Assembly (NCBI RefSeq): GCF_901538265.1
Contig: NZ_LR593886.1
Coordinates: 5,353,738 to 5,417,737 of the forward strand
Origin: Gemmata massiliana
Lineage (GTDB): Bacteria > Planctomycetota > Planctomycetia > Gemmatales > Gemmataceae
DNA length: 64,000 nt
Direction of reading: 5' to 3'
Shown: piece by piece, positions 1-6,856 of the stretch
Layout of the letters: each line of letters starts with the position of its first letter
How positions within the stretch are numbered: the first letter of the stretch is position 1
Position numbers and translations under genes: made by a program
Notes under the pieces: generated by a model
What the model was told of the DNA's origin: nothing
Databases searched by the model: none
Seen by the model: the letters and a program-made list of their open reading frames with translations, nothing else

Positions 1-62
1 CAACTCTTGACCTTTTTAAGGAGTTGGGGGCAAATAAAATCAAGTGGAGATGTGTGAGGAAG

Positions 63-136
63 TATGCCCGACAGGAGTTGAACCTGTAACCTTCGGCTCC
101 GGAGGCCGACGCTCTATCCAGTTGAGCTACGGGCAC
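63..136 (-). tRNA. tRNA-Arg (anticodon CCG)
   Basis: Read on the reverse strand, a 74-nt cloverleaf closes fully: acceptor GUGCCCG with CGGGCAU, D stem GCUC/GAGC, anticodon stem UCGGC/GCCGA around loop CUCCGGA (anticodon CCG), and T stem ACAGG/CCUGU. It decodes CGG. It lies just outside the left end of the prophage and is therefore host DNA. A second copy, differing only at three anticodon-stem bases, lies inside the right end of the prophage. Confidence 0.95.
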
Positions 137-340
137 ATGCAGACGAACTTAGGACCCCGCTTTAGTATAACACCATAGTGGAGTAATGACTCGTGAGATT
201 TTAGTCACGTTCCCCTCCGTTTCAACCCTCAACAAATTACATAATCGCAACCAGACTCGTTCAGCCACTTACAGGTGCCAAATTGGGCAGTTTAGGGCAC
301 ATACGAAGCCAACAACGCGGGCGAACGATGAAGAAATGTC

Positions 341-383
341 AATTAAAAAGCCCCCGCTGACAATTCCTGTCGTCAGCGGGGGC
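341..383 (-). terminator. Intrinsic terminator of the original tRNA-Pro unit
   Basis: Arms GCCCCCGCTGAC (350-361) and GTCAGCGGGGGC (372-383) form a perfect 12-bp stem. On the reverse strand the stem is followed by TTTTTAATT. It lies just 3' of the tRNA-Pro fragment at 392-447, so it probably ended the tRNA-Pro transcript before the prophage inserted. Confidence 0.8.
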
Positions 384-391
384 CAGACTAG

Positions 392-447
<56 letters not shown>

Positions 448-597
448 AACCGTCACGACACTTCTCCTGGGGTCAAAGCGCCAAAAGCGCCGGGGTTACA
501 TAACTCCGAAACCGTCTGCGAAGGGGCGCGGTGGCACAATCGGTACCACCCAGCGCACTCGCAGACTCAACCCAACCACGCGCGCAGTTTATCGAAC

Positions 598-1545
598 ATG
601 ACCTTACCGACGGATAACGGGGCTGACAACGTCAGCCGGGCGCAATTTCATCAGGGGATGTTCACTCTCCAACACCTGATCGACAGCTATGTGACCCACT
701 CGCGCTTGATGGTGAGCGCAGGCGTAACTTCAACTTCGACTCTGGAGTGGTACCTTGCTCAGTTCAAACACCTGAAACTGTTAGCGGATTTCCCCGCCGA
801 GGCCTTGCGCACTTACCACTTGGCGAGTGTGGAACTCACCAACGCCTTTTGCCGTGTCCTGAAGGCCTTGTACAAGTGGGGCACGGAACAAGAATTGGTC
901 CCGAAAAACCCCTTCGTGAAACTCGCGGTTCCCCCCTGCGGTCGGAGGGAACGGGTTCTCACCCGGGCCGAGCTGGCGCGACTTTACCGCGTGTCGCCGC
1001 GGCAGTTCCGTCGCCTGCTATTCGTGCAGCTCCACACGCTCGCGCGACCGGGCGAAATCCGGCAGCTCACCTGGGGCCAAATCGACTGGGGCAACCGGGT
1101 GATTTTGCTCACCAAGTTCAAGGGCCAGAAACGGCGGAAGGACAAGCTAAAAGCTCGGCCAATTCCGATGTCGTGGGTGGTGTACCGGTTGCTCGTGAAC
1201 ATGCGCCGGAAGGCCAAAGACACGTCGCCGGATTCCCGGGTGTTTCGCAGCCCTCGCTACGGTCGGCCCTGGACATCAAACGGCGTTCGCTGTGCGATGC
1301 GGACGGCCCGCAGTGTCGCCGGCCTGGATGGGGGCGGAGAGCGCGTGGTGTGTTACACGCTTCGTCACACCGGGGCGACGACCGCGATTCGCAACGACGT
1401 GAGCCTGAAGAAGGTGGCCGAGATCATGGGCCACACCCGCACGACAACTACAGAGCGGTACCTCCACCTGGACACGAAAGACATGGTGGAAACGATTGAC
1501 AACGTGTTCATTCGGCGGAAGCGCGGGCCGGAAGCCTCTACATAG
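598..1545 (+). CDS. int: Phage tyrosine recombinase (integrase)
   Basis: This 315-aa protein has an N-terminal SAM-like core-binding region (about residues 20-110) and a C-terminal catalytic domain. Visible catalytic residues are Arg150 (in ARPGEIRQL), Lys in the KFKGQKRR strand, Arg256 in the YTLRHTGAT box, His279 in MGHTR and the nucleophile Tyr288 in ERYLHL. The first histidine of the usual HxLR box is tyrosine here (Tyr253), a substitution I would expect to be tolerated but cannot test. It should catalyse integration and excision at the tRNA-Pro att core just upstream. The stop codon lies inside a copy of the late-promoter-like element at 1539. No clear Shine-Dalgarno sequence precedes the ATG. 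Confidence 0.93.
   Translation: MTLPTDNGADNVSRAQFHQGMFTLQHLIDSYVTHSRLMVSAGVTSTSTLEWYLAQFKHLKLLADFPAEALRTYHLASVELTNAFCRVLKALYKWGTEQELVPKNPFVKLAVPPCGRRERVLTRAELARLYRVSPRQFRRLLFVQLHTLARPGEIRQLTWGQIDWGNRVILLTKFKGQKRRKDKLKARPIPMSWVVYRLLVNMRRKAKDTSPDSRVFRSPRYGRPWTSNGVRCAMRTARSVAGLDGGGERVVCYTLRHTGATTAIRNDVSLKKVAEIMGHTRTTTTERYLHLDTKDMVETIDNVFIRRKRGPEAST
1539..1544 (+). promoter_or_regulatory. TACATA late-promoter element (upstream copy)
   Basis: TACATA is followed by GCGGC and then ATG at 1550. The 15-base string from 1538 to 1552 recurs unchanged at 1619-1633. The ATG here opens only a 12-codon frame ending at 1588. The element overlaps the integrase stop codon. Either it starts a short leader peptide or it is a duplicated remnant. 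Confidence 0.45.
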
Positions 1546-1619
1546 CGGCATGACCTCTTCGGGCACATTTAGAAACCCTGGAACGTAGCCTTGAGCGCTG
1601 CGTTCTTTTGCTGCGCCGC

Positions 1620-1625
1620 TACATA
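1620..1625 (+). promoter_or_regulatory. TACATA late-promoter element, tail-terminator gene
   Basis: TACATA, then exactly five bases (GCGGC), then the ATG at 1631. There is no Shine-Dalgarno sequence between element and start and no recognisable -35 box. A T4-type late promoter would start RNA at or next to the A of this ATG. Function is inferred from the repeated placement. Confidence 0.65.
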
Positions 1626-1630
1626 GCGGC

Positions 1631-2224
1631 ATGCCCTCAATCCAGGAAACGCTCTACTCCGCCCTCGCCTCCGACGCCGTTCTCACGGCGCTGGTGGATG
1701 ACCGCATCTATCCGGGCCAAATCCCCGACGACGAAACTCCGTCGCCCTGGCTCATGTACCAGGTGCCGGAAGCCAACCCGTTTGATGATCTCGACGGGGG
1801 TTCTGATACCCAGCTTCAAATCGAATTCCACGCCCTGGCAGACTCCTACGCCGAAGCGAAAGCAATCGTAGACGCCGTTTCCGCTGTGCTCCACGCCTAC
1901 ACCGGCGGTCAAATCTCGCGCGCATTTTGGAACGGAACCAGCGAAGAATCTACCGAGCTGGGTTACCACCACGTTGCCCGGTTCGACGTCTGGGGCACTA
2001 GCGCTACAGTGATCGCGCAGCCTGGTGCCAACGCACGAATCACCACCGGACTCAATTCAATCGAATTGAGAGCCGGTGCGCACGTGCTGACGCTCGACGC
2101 GGGCGGGCTGCTCCTGGACGGCACGCCAGTGGGGGCCGGTGGTGCTAGTGTCGGGAATCTCGACGGCGGCACGGCCAGCAGCGTTTACGGCGGATTGGAA
2201 CCGATCGACGGAGGGGGGGCTTAA
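1631..2224 (+). CDS. Tail terminator / tail completion protein (DUF3168-like)
   Basis: The first 120 of 197 residues match the DUF3168 pattern: an opening helix (SIQETLYSALASDAVLTALV), then DDRIYPGQIP, a beta strand with LMYQVPE, and LQIEFHALADSYAEAKAIVDAV. Such proteins cap the tail tube and join it to the head. A Gly-rich tail ending in DGGGA (about residues 140-197) is an extra. In most HK97-like phages this gene lies between the gp10-like gene and the tail tube gene. Here it sits next to the integrase and heads the tail-fibre block. Its stop and the next ATG overlap as TAATG. It starts 5 nt after a TACATA element and has no Shine-Dalgarno. Confidence 0.7.
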   Translation: MPSIQETLYSALASDAVLTALVDDRIYPGQIPDDETPSPWLMYQVPEANPFDDLDGGSDTQLQIEFHALADSYAEAKAIVDAVSAVLHAYTGGQISRAFWNGTSEESTELGYHHVARFDVWGTSATVIAQPGANARITTGLNSIELRAGAHVLTLDAGGLLLDGTPVGAGGASVGNLDGGTASSVYGGLEPIDGGGA

Positions 2225-3264
2225 TGGCGGTCCGGATACAACTTCGGCGCGACACCGCGGCGGAGTGGAACAGCAAAAACCCCGTGCTCGCCGAGGGCGA
2301 ATTCGGGTTGGAAAAGGACACCGCGCGCCTGAAGATCGGCGACGGTTCAACGACCTGGTCGGCCCTGGATTACCTGTTCGATGAACCGGCCGGGAACGTC
2401 GTTTCGGTGAACGGGCACACGGGAATCGTGGACCTGACAGCGGCCGATGTCGGAGCGGATCCCTACGGGGCCGCGGTTGCGACCGTTGCTGCTCACGAGA
2501 GTGACCCGAGCGCACACCCGCAATACGCGCTCGCCTCAATGCTCGGCACTGCGGCCGTGTACAACGTGCCCTCAAGCGGGGACGCCACAACGACGCAAGT
2601 CGTGAAGGGATCGGACACCCGGCTCACAAACTCACGCGCGCCAACAGCCCACACCCACACCGCCAGCCAGATCAGCGACAGCACCACGCCGGGCCGGGCA
2701 CTCCTTACGGCGGTCGACGTCGCCGCCCAACGTACCGCCCTGGCGCTCGGCAGCTCGGCCACGTTGAACGTCCCGGCCAGTGGAAACGCCGCAACAACGG
2801 AGGTAGTGAAAGGATCGGATACCCGGCTTTCGGACGCCCGGACCCCGACCGCTCACACCCACACAGCGAGCCAGATCAGCGACGGCACCACGGCAGGTCG
2901 GGCGATACTCACCGCGGCTGACGCCGCGGCCCAGCGCGCCGCTCTGGCGCTCGCCACACTCGCCGCAAGTGTCTTCTACGGTTCACCGGTTAACGGATCG
3001 GTCACCGTGTCCGCGAAAGCGGCGTTCTCAATGACACTCAACCAGCTCCGCGGGCTGAAGACGTCGGCCGGCGCCCTTACCCTCAGCGTGCAGATCAACG
3101 GAACCAACGTGACGGGGCTGTCAGGGCTGAATGTCACGACCAGCGCTCAGGACGTTAGCGCGAGCGGGGCGAACGCGGTCGCCGCCGGCGACCGCATCAC
3201 GATCGTGATCGCCTCGGCATCATCGGCGGCTGGGCTGGAATTCACCCTTTCAGCCACCAGGTAA
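2224..3264 (+). CDS. Tail fibre protein with Mtd-like N-terminal module and internal repeats
   Basis: The N-terminus (IQLRRDTAAEWNSKNPVLAE, then a GDGSTTW motif, residues 4-50) is the head module common to phage tail fibres and tropism determinants. It is followed by VNGHTGIVDLTAADVGA, a shaft motif of tail fibres. Two repeats of about 67 residues follow (about 105-240), each with a NVP(S/A)SG, VVKGSDTRL, HTHTASQISD and AAQR(T/A)ALAL series. The C-terminal 100 residues form a beta-rich domain that is probably the receptor-binding part. The 346-aa length suits a short side or tip fibre. It is translationally coupled to the upstream gene by a TAATG overlap. Confidence 0.75.
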   Translation: MAVRIQLRRDTAAEWNSKNPVLAEGEFGLEKDTARLKIGDGSTTWSALDYLFDEPAGNVVSVNGHTGIVDLTAADVGADPYGAAVATVAAHESDPSAHPQYALASMLGTAAVYNVPSSGDATTTQVVKGSDTRLTNSRAPTAHTHTASQISDSTTPGRALLTAVDVAAQRTALALGSSATLNVPASGNAATTEVVKGSDTRLSDARTPTAHTHTASQISDGTTAGRAILTAADAAAQRAALALATLAASVFYGSPVNGSVTVSAKAAFSMTLNQLRGLKTSAGALTLSVQINGTNVTGLSGLNVTTSAQDVSASGANAVAAGDRITIVIASASSAAGLEFTLSATR

Positions 3265-3287
3265 CCCAACCCTTTTAGGAGATCGAA

Positions 3288-3560
3288 ATGCCTCAATCCC
3301 TCAGCGTTCAAAGCGTAACGTACAACCCCGACGGGTCCATCAGCCTGATGTGCTCGGACGGTCAGGGGCGCGAGTTCCCGAACAACACGGCGCTCCAAAT
3401 GGCCGTCTCCCAGATCGTGACGCGCGAGTTGTTGGAGAACCTGCTGCTCGCGCGGTTCAAGGCCCTCGACCCGAACATGACGAACCCGGCCGCGATCAAC
3501 GGCGTGGGGATCGAAGTGGACCTCGCGAACACGATTAACCCGCCGATCGCGTTCAGTTAA
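3288..3560 (+). CDS. Small phage protein of unknown function
   Basis: This 90-aa protein is not recognised. It has a beta-rich start (SVQSVTYNPDGSISLMCSDG), a helical middle (ALQMAVSQIVTRELLENLLL) and an NP-rich end. A good Shine-Dalgarno (AGGAG) precedes the ATG by 8 nt, unlike the genes that open late units. Its place between two fibre-type genes, in the same direction with 23- and 30-bp gaps, suggests a fibre chaperone or minor virion protein, but no motif proves this. Confidence 0.6.
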   Translation: MPQSLSVQSVTYNPDGSISLMCSDGQGREFPNNTALQMAVSQIVTRELLENLLLARFKALDPNMTNPAAINGVGIEVDLANTINPPIAFS

Positions 3561-3590
3561 CTGCCCTACCGCCCAATCCGAGGTATTCAC

Positions 3591-4691
3591 GTGACCAACG
3601 GCCCACTGTTTTCCGGCTCCCGAATCGGCCCCCATGCGGGCTTGCTACAGATGTTCGGGAACGGGTCCGCAAACTCGTTGGCAATGGCCGGCGCGAATAC
3701 GGGCTGGTGCGCGCGGTGGGTGGCGCTTGACACGCGCGATGTGGCCGGGATCTGGGTCAACTTCAGCACCGTGACCGGCTCGGGGCAGATCACCCTGACC
3801 ATCGAGCCGGTTGACGCCACGACACTCAAGCCGACCGGTACGCCCTACGATGCGTCCGCGTCGAAGACGTTCACCCCCGTCGTGGGTTGGCAGTTCATTG
3901 CTTTCGACACGTTGCCCACCGCGGGGCTGACCCCGGGTGCTATTTACGCCGCCATGCTCCTGACAACCACGGGCGGCACCACGATCACCCTGCGGTCCCA
4001 CATCGCGACGAGCGTGATGCACACGCACCACCCGTGCAACGTGCTCAGCGGGGGCAGCGCGAACACCCGGTCGAATCTGGTGGAACAGAACGGGTACCCG
4101 ATCCTCACCTGGGTCATGGAGGACGGTGCGGAAGAGGCGTTCGCGGGGATGCCGTTCGCTACCCACACCCTGTTCACCGTGTACGGCACCCGGGCACTCG
4201 CGGCCAAGCTGACGCTCAACGGTCCGGCCAAGTTCGACGGTATCGACGTTTACGGGTGCTCGATCGGGTCGCGCGCGTCCCTGACGGGCGACCTGCGGTT
4301 GTCCGTGTTCACCTCGGCCGGGGCCGTGGTGACCGGCACCGACGTGACCCTCACCCGGTACGCCTGGTCCACGGACTTCCTTCAGCGTTCGTTGTTCGCC
4401 CCGTTCGCGGCCCCGGTCCAGCTCAGCGCCGGGACGTACTACGTCGTGGCCAGAAACACGGACCCGGCGTCCCTGGTCGGCGCCACATTCAACATCCCTT
4501 ACGCCAACGGCCGATCCGCGAACGTGATGCCCTCATCCTTCATCGGGACCACGACGACCGACATCACCGCAGGCACGATCACATGGGCCGACGACGCGGC
4601 AACGACGCCGGCGATCGGGATTCGATTGAGTGATACCGTGGCCGCAAGCGGCGGTTCGGGCGGCGGTGTAATGATCCTTTCGCCTTTCTGA
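3591..4691 (+). CDS. Putative tail tip / receptor-binding structural protein
   Basis: This 366-aa protein is rich in Thr, Ala and Gly, with alternating hydrophobic beta strands in two similar-looking halves. The first (about 35-135) has GQITLTIEPVDATTLKPTGT and the second (about 205-300) GDLRLSVFTSAGAVVTGTDV; both read like jelly-roll carbohydrate-binding folds. HTHHPCN near residue 145 is a His cluster. The start is GTG at 3591. It ends in a Ser/Gly-rich tail. It follows the tail fibre in the same unit, so a distal fibre or receptor-binding role is the best guess. No specific family is recognised. Confidence 0.55.
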   Translation: MTNGPLFSGSRIGPHAGLLQMFGNGSANSLAMAGANTGWCARWVALDTRDVAGIWVNFSTVTGSGQITLTIEPVDATTLKPTGTPYDASASKTFTPVVGWQFIAFDTLPTAGLTPGAIYAAMLLTTTGGTTITLRSHIATSVMHTHHPCNVLSGGSANTRSNLVEQNGYPILTWVMEDGAEEAFAGMPFATHTLFTVYGTRALAAKLTLNGPAKFDGIDVYGCSIGSRASLTGDLRLSVFTSAGAVVTGTDVTLTRYAWSTDFLQRSLFAPFAAPVQLSAGTYYVVARNTDPASLVGATFNIPYANGRSANVMPSSFIGTTTTDITAGTITWADDAATTPAIGIRLSDTVAASGGSGGGVMILSPF

Positions 4692-4927
4692 TGCCGTCCC
4701 AAGCATCCAAAACGGCTTTAAATCGAGCGCCGGGGGGTAGGGTTACTTAGACTTTGGTCTGAGGGTCGCCGCGACCCCACTGCCCCCCGAGCGCGAGCGC
4801 GAGGGGGAAACAATTGTTTTTGGGTTTGGAGGGGTGGAAAGTCCTCTCAGCGGTTTGGGCGAACTCCCGACGGAACGCTTTGGGCGGGGAGGTTAAAAAG
4901 CAAAGATTGCCCATCCTCAATGGGGCT
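4692..4927. other. Non-coding gap in the prophage
   Basis: This 236-base gap between the tail-fibre block and the small packaging genes holds a short hairpin (GGGTCG and CGACCC, about 4766-4780) and a C-run/G-run pair around GAGCGCGAGCGCGAG (about 4785-4807), followed by an A/T stretch including GTTTTT. The latter could act as a terminator for the fibre unit. I see no convincing gene before 4928. Confidence 0.4.
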
Positions 4928-5110
4928 ATGATGCCCAAAATCCCGACGGAACTTGTTTCGGACCCTCTTATCCAACACCTCAACGATTTGATCGAGAAGT
5001 CGCGCGTCCTCTCCGGCCAAATGCGCATCCTGATCGAGGAGATGAAAGCGCTTCGACTCCAAAACGCCCTGTCTCGTGAAGCATTTCTCCCGCCAGATGC
5101 GGCTAAATAG
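4928..5110 (+). CDS. Small helical phage protein
   Basis: The frame is open from a TTG at 4814, but the sensible start is the ATG at 4928 or 4931, giving about 60 aa. The product is one long amphipathic helix (LIQHLNDLIEKSRVLSGQMR, then EEMKALRLQNALSREAF), probably a coiled coil. No family is recognised. The stop codon lies in the next late-promoter-like element (TAAATA at 5104), an arrangement also seen at the integrase and gp55-like genes. Confidence 0.45.
   Translation: MMPKIPTELVSDPLIQHLNDLIEKSRVLSGQMRILIEEMKALRLQNALSREAFLPPDAAK
5104..5109 (+). promoter_or_regulatory. TAAATA late-promoter element
   Basis: TAAATA (preceded by GGC), five bases (GTCGC), then the ATG at 5115. This variant is the closest in the set to the T4 late box TATAAATA. 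There is no Shine-Dalgarno. Confidence 0.55.
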
Positions 5111-5114
5111 TCGC

Positions 5115-5261
5115 ATGACACCAGCACCTCAACTGCCCCCCGGCGACCGCCTAACGCTCACGGTCGCCTGGTTCGTCCTCTGGATTTTCATTCCGGCTAT
5201 CGTGGCGACGGTTCTGCTGTTCGATTGGTGGGATCGTGGGGGCTTCTGGCGCTTCCGCTAG
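5115..5261 (+). CDS. Small single-span membrane protein
   Basis: This 48-aa protein has a Pro-rich N-terminus, one clear transmembrane helix (LTVAWFVLWIFIPAIVATVL, about residues 15-34) and an aromatic, charged end. The frame extends upstream, but the start at 5115 is chosen because it lies exactly 5 nt after the TAAATA element. The function is unknown; holin-like or superinfection-exclusion roles are possible for such proteins. It lies between a small helical protein and the terminase small subunit. Confidence 0.5.
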   Translation: MTPAPQLPPGDRLTLTVAWFVLWIFIPAIVATVLLFDWWDRGGFWRFR

Positions 5262-5280
5262 CACCGTGGCACCGCGCGGC

Positions 5281-5286
5281 TACATA
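5281..5286 (+). promoter_or_regulatory. TACATA late-promoter element, packaging unit
   Basis: GGCTACATA, then GCTTC, then the ATG of the terminase small subunit at 5292. The spacing is 5 nt, with no Shine-Dalgarno and no -35 box. It lies in a true intergenic gap (5262-5291), so its sequence is not forced by coding. Confidence 0.7.
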
Positions 5287-5291
5287 GCTTC

Positions 5292-5618
5292 ATGAAGCCC
5301 GCCCCCACTCCACCGATCCCGCTGGGCACCCACGCCCTCGCTTTCTGGGGAAAGCACTACCGGCGCCTCAAACGGGCCGGTGTGCTCACCCGGGCGGACG
5401 CGGAGAGTTTCGCGTTGCTGTGCGTCGTGTGGGGGAAGATCCAAGAGCTGGCGGCCATTCCCGCAATGGAAGCCGATTTCCGCACACCGATTCAGCTCGA
5501 CCGGCTGCTGAAGCAGTACCACGCCTACGCGAAACAGTTCGGCCTGCTCCCGCGCGAGCGGCGGCAGTCGGGAATGGAAATCACACCACCGGAAAAGAAA
5601 GACGAGTTCGACCTATGA
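5292..5618 (+). CDS. terS: Terminase small subunit, P27 family
   Basis: This 108-aa protein has the P27-family layout: AFWGKHYRRLKRAGVLTRAD, then SFALLCVVWGKIQELAAI, with an internal helix and a QYHAYAKQFGLLPRERRQ segment before an acidic tail. The family binds phage DNA at the packaging start site and hands it to the large subunit. It is followed by an HNH nuclease and TerL, the typical gene set of HK97-like cos-packaging phages. It begins 5 nt after a TACATA element. The stop overlaps the next ATG (ATGA). Confidence 0.8.
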   Translation: MKPAPTPPIPLGTHALAFWGKHYRRLKRAGVLTRADAESFALLCVVWGKIQELAAIPAMEADFRTPIQLDRLLKQYHAYAKQFGLLPRERRQSGMEITPPEKKDEFDL

Positions 5619-5719
5619 GCGAAAACGGCGCCTGGGTTCTGTTCTTCCTGATGCTCTTTGCACTCGTGGCCTTCTGGAAGGCCTGTGACACGCTCGTGAA
5701 GATCAAACGCGGTTACTAA
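5615..5719 (+). CDS. 34-aa membrane peptide
   Basis: This 34-residue protein is essentially one transmembrane helix (WVLFFLMLFALVAFW) flanked by a polar start (MSENGA) and a basic end (KIKRGY). Its ATG overlaps the terS stop (ATGA), so it is translationally coupled. No family is recognised. Confidence 0.45.
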   Translation: MSENGAWVLFFLMLFALVAFWKACDTLVKIKRGY

Positions 5720-5724
5720 ACGCC

Positions 5725-5985
5725 ATGCCGTTCGCACCAAAAAACCTCCCGAGGCCTCCGCGGCGCTACGGCCCGCGCCGCGGGTCGAGCACGGAGCGCG
5801 GGTACGGCTGGGAGCACCGCCGGCAGCGCGCCGAGTTGCTCGCCCAGAACCCCCTCTGCACGCGCTGCCGTGAGGCGTGGGCGGTCGAGCTGCACCACCG
5901 CGACCGCAACCCCTTCAACCGCGCTCCATCGAACGTCGAACTACTCTGCAAGGGCTGCCACGACCAGGAGCACGGGAAATCCTGA
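5725..5985 (+). CDS. HNH endonuclease
   Basis: This 86-aa protein has a full HNH core: CTRC zinc pair, ELHHRD (catalytic His pair), NP and NVELLCKGCHDQEH (second Cys pair with the last His). Small HNH proteins next to terminase are needed for cos cleavage and packaging in HK97-type phages. The N-terminus is Pro/Arg-rich and contains GYGWEHRRQRAELLAQNP, typical of this class. The ATG is 5 nt after the previous stop, inside TACTAAACGCC, a weaker relative of the late element. Confidence 0.85.
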   Translation: MPFAPKNLPRPPRRYGPRRGSSTERGYGWEHRRQRAELLAQNPLCTRCREAWAVELHHRDRNPFNRAPSNVELLCKGCHDQEHGKS

Positions 5986-6078
5986 TGCGCCACATCAGTT
6001 TCAGGTCGCCTTTCTCGGGTCAGGTGGCCGTGCTACAGTCTCCGCCTCCGGAAGCTCGTTTTCGACGCGGAGACCGAT

Positions 6079-6840
6079 ATGAGATGGTTGCCCGTTGCTC
6101 TCCTCGTATGCACTGCGACCTCACCCGCGGTAGCGGGACCAATCGAAACGGTTCAGTACAGGACAACGCTGCGCACAGATCAGCCAGTGATCGCTTTGCC
6201 GGCCTCTAACCCCGGTGAAACTGCTTACTCATTGGGCGGCAATCCGGCATTTGGAGTAGTCGTGACAAACTCTCCGGAGTGGCAGTCGGCCACTCCGGTG
6301 TACCCTGGCGCCGGCTTTTCCAACATAGAAACGGGAGGTTTCACCCCTTTCACTAGGAGCGACCGCCTGGACGATTTGAACGTGGCCGGGAATGGGCGGT
6401 ACGCTTTGGACGTGGAGCTACGGGACGCGGTTGGAAATGTCGCTGTCGTATCGTTTTCAGGCCAGTTCGAGACCGGCTGGTGGGAAGGGCACGCCTTTGC
6501 GTGGCTCCTTTTCGACACGATCCCATCTCCCGACGGAGCGGGTATACCGCCTGAGCCCATTCCCCCATCCGCGTCGGCATGGCTCGGGCAGACCAGATAC
6601 AACGTGCGATTGGATAACGGGTGGGCACCGACTTACAGGCAGAACGAGGACGGCACCTGGAGCGAAGTTTGGTACCCTGCGGACTCAGTTCCAGTACGAA
6701 ATGGGGGCTATTGGACGGAAGGGAGCGGAAGTTTCCACGCTACGCTAACTCCGGTTCAGACCCCGGAGCCAAGCACGCTGCTCCTTTCAGGGATCGGAGC
6801 CTGCGGATTGTGGTTTACCCGGCGCCGCAGCAGGTGCTAG
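6079..6840 (+). CDS. PEP-CTERM exported protein (phage cargo)
   Basis: This 253-aa protein has a signal peptide (MRWLPVALLVCTATSPAVAG) and a C-terminal PEP-CTERM tail: PEPS, then hydrophobic TLLLSGIGACGLWF and basic TRRRSRC. Such tails direct proteins to an exosortase that releases or anchors them at the cell surface. The body is beta-rich, with no other known domain. It sits between the HNH nuclease and the large terminase, where tailed phages carry no such gene, and it has its own Shine-Dalgarno (GGAGA) rather than a TACATA start. The visibly lower GC supports acquisition. A lysogeny-expressed surface change is a plausible role; that is inference. Confidence 0.75.
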   Translation: MRWLPVALLVCTATSPAVAGPIETVQYRTTLRTDQPVIALPASNPGETAYSLGGNPAFGVVVTNSPEWQSATPVYPGAGFSNIETGGFTPFTRSDRLDDLNVAGNGRYALDVELRDAVGNVAVVSFSGQFETGWWEGHAFAWLLFDTIPSPDGAGIPPEPIPPSASAWLGQTRYNVRLDNGWAPTYRQNEDGTWSEVWYPADSVPVRNGGYWTEGSGSFHATLTPVQTPEPSTLLLSGIGACGLWFTRRRSRC

Positions 6841-6845
6841 GCCGG

Positions 6846-6851
6846 TAGATA
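6846..6851 (+). promoter_or_regulatory. TAGATA late-promoter element, TerL
   Basis: CCGGTAGATA, five bases (GCTCA), then the TerL ATG at 6857. It lies in the 16-bp gap after the PEP-CTERM gene, so the cargo gene did not break the late start of terL. No Shine-Dalgarno. Confidence 0.6.
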
Positions 6852-6856
6852 GCTCA

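Noticed and set aside
520..560. Possible tRNA 5' half (GGGGCGCGGTGGC)
   Set aside because: A D-arm-like stretch is visible but no anticodon or T arm follows, so it does not fold as a tRNA.
747..1499. Long Arg/Pro/Gly-rich frame inside the integrase
   Set aside because: A shadow of the integrase gene in another frame. High GC makes such frames common here.
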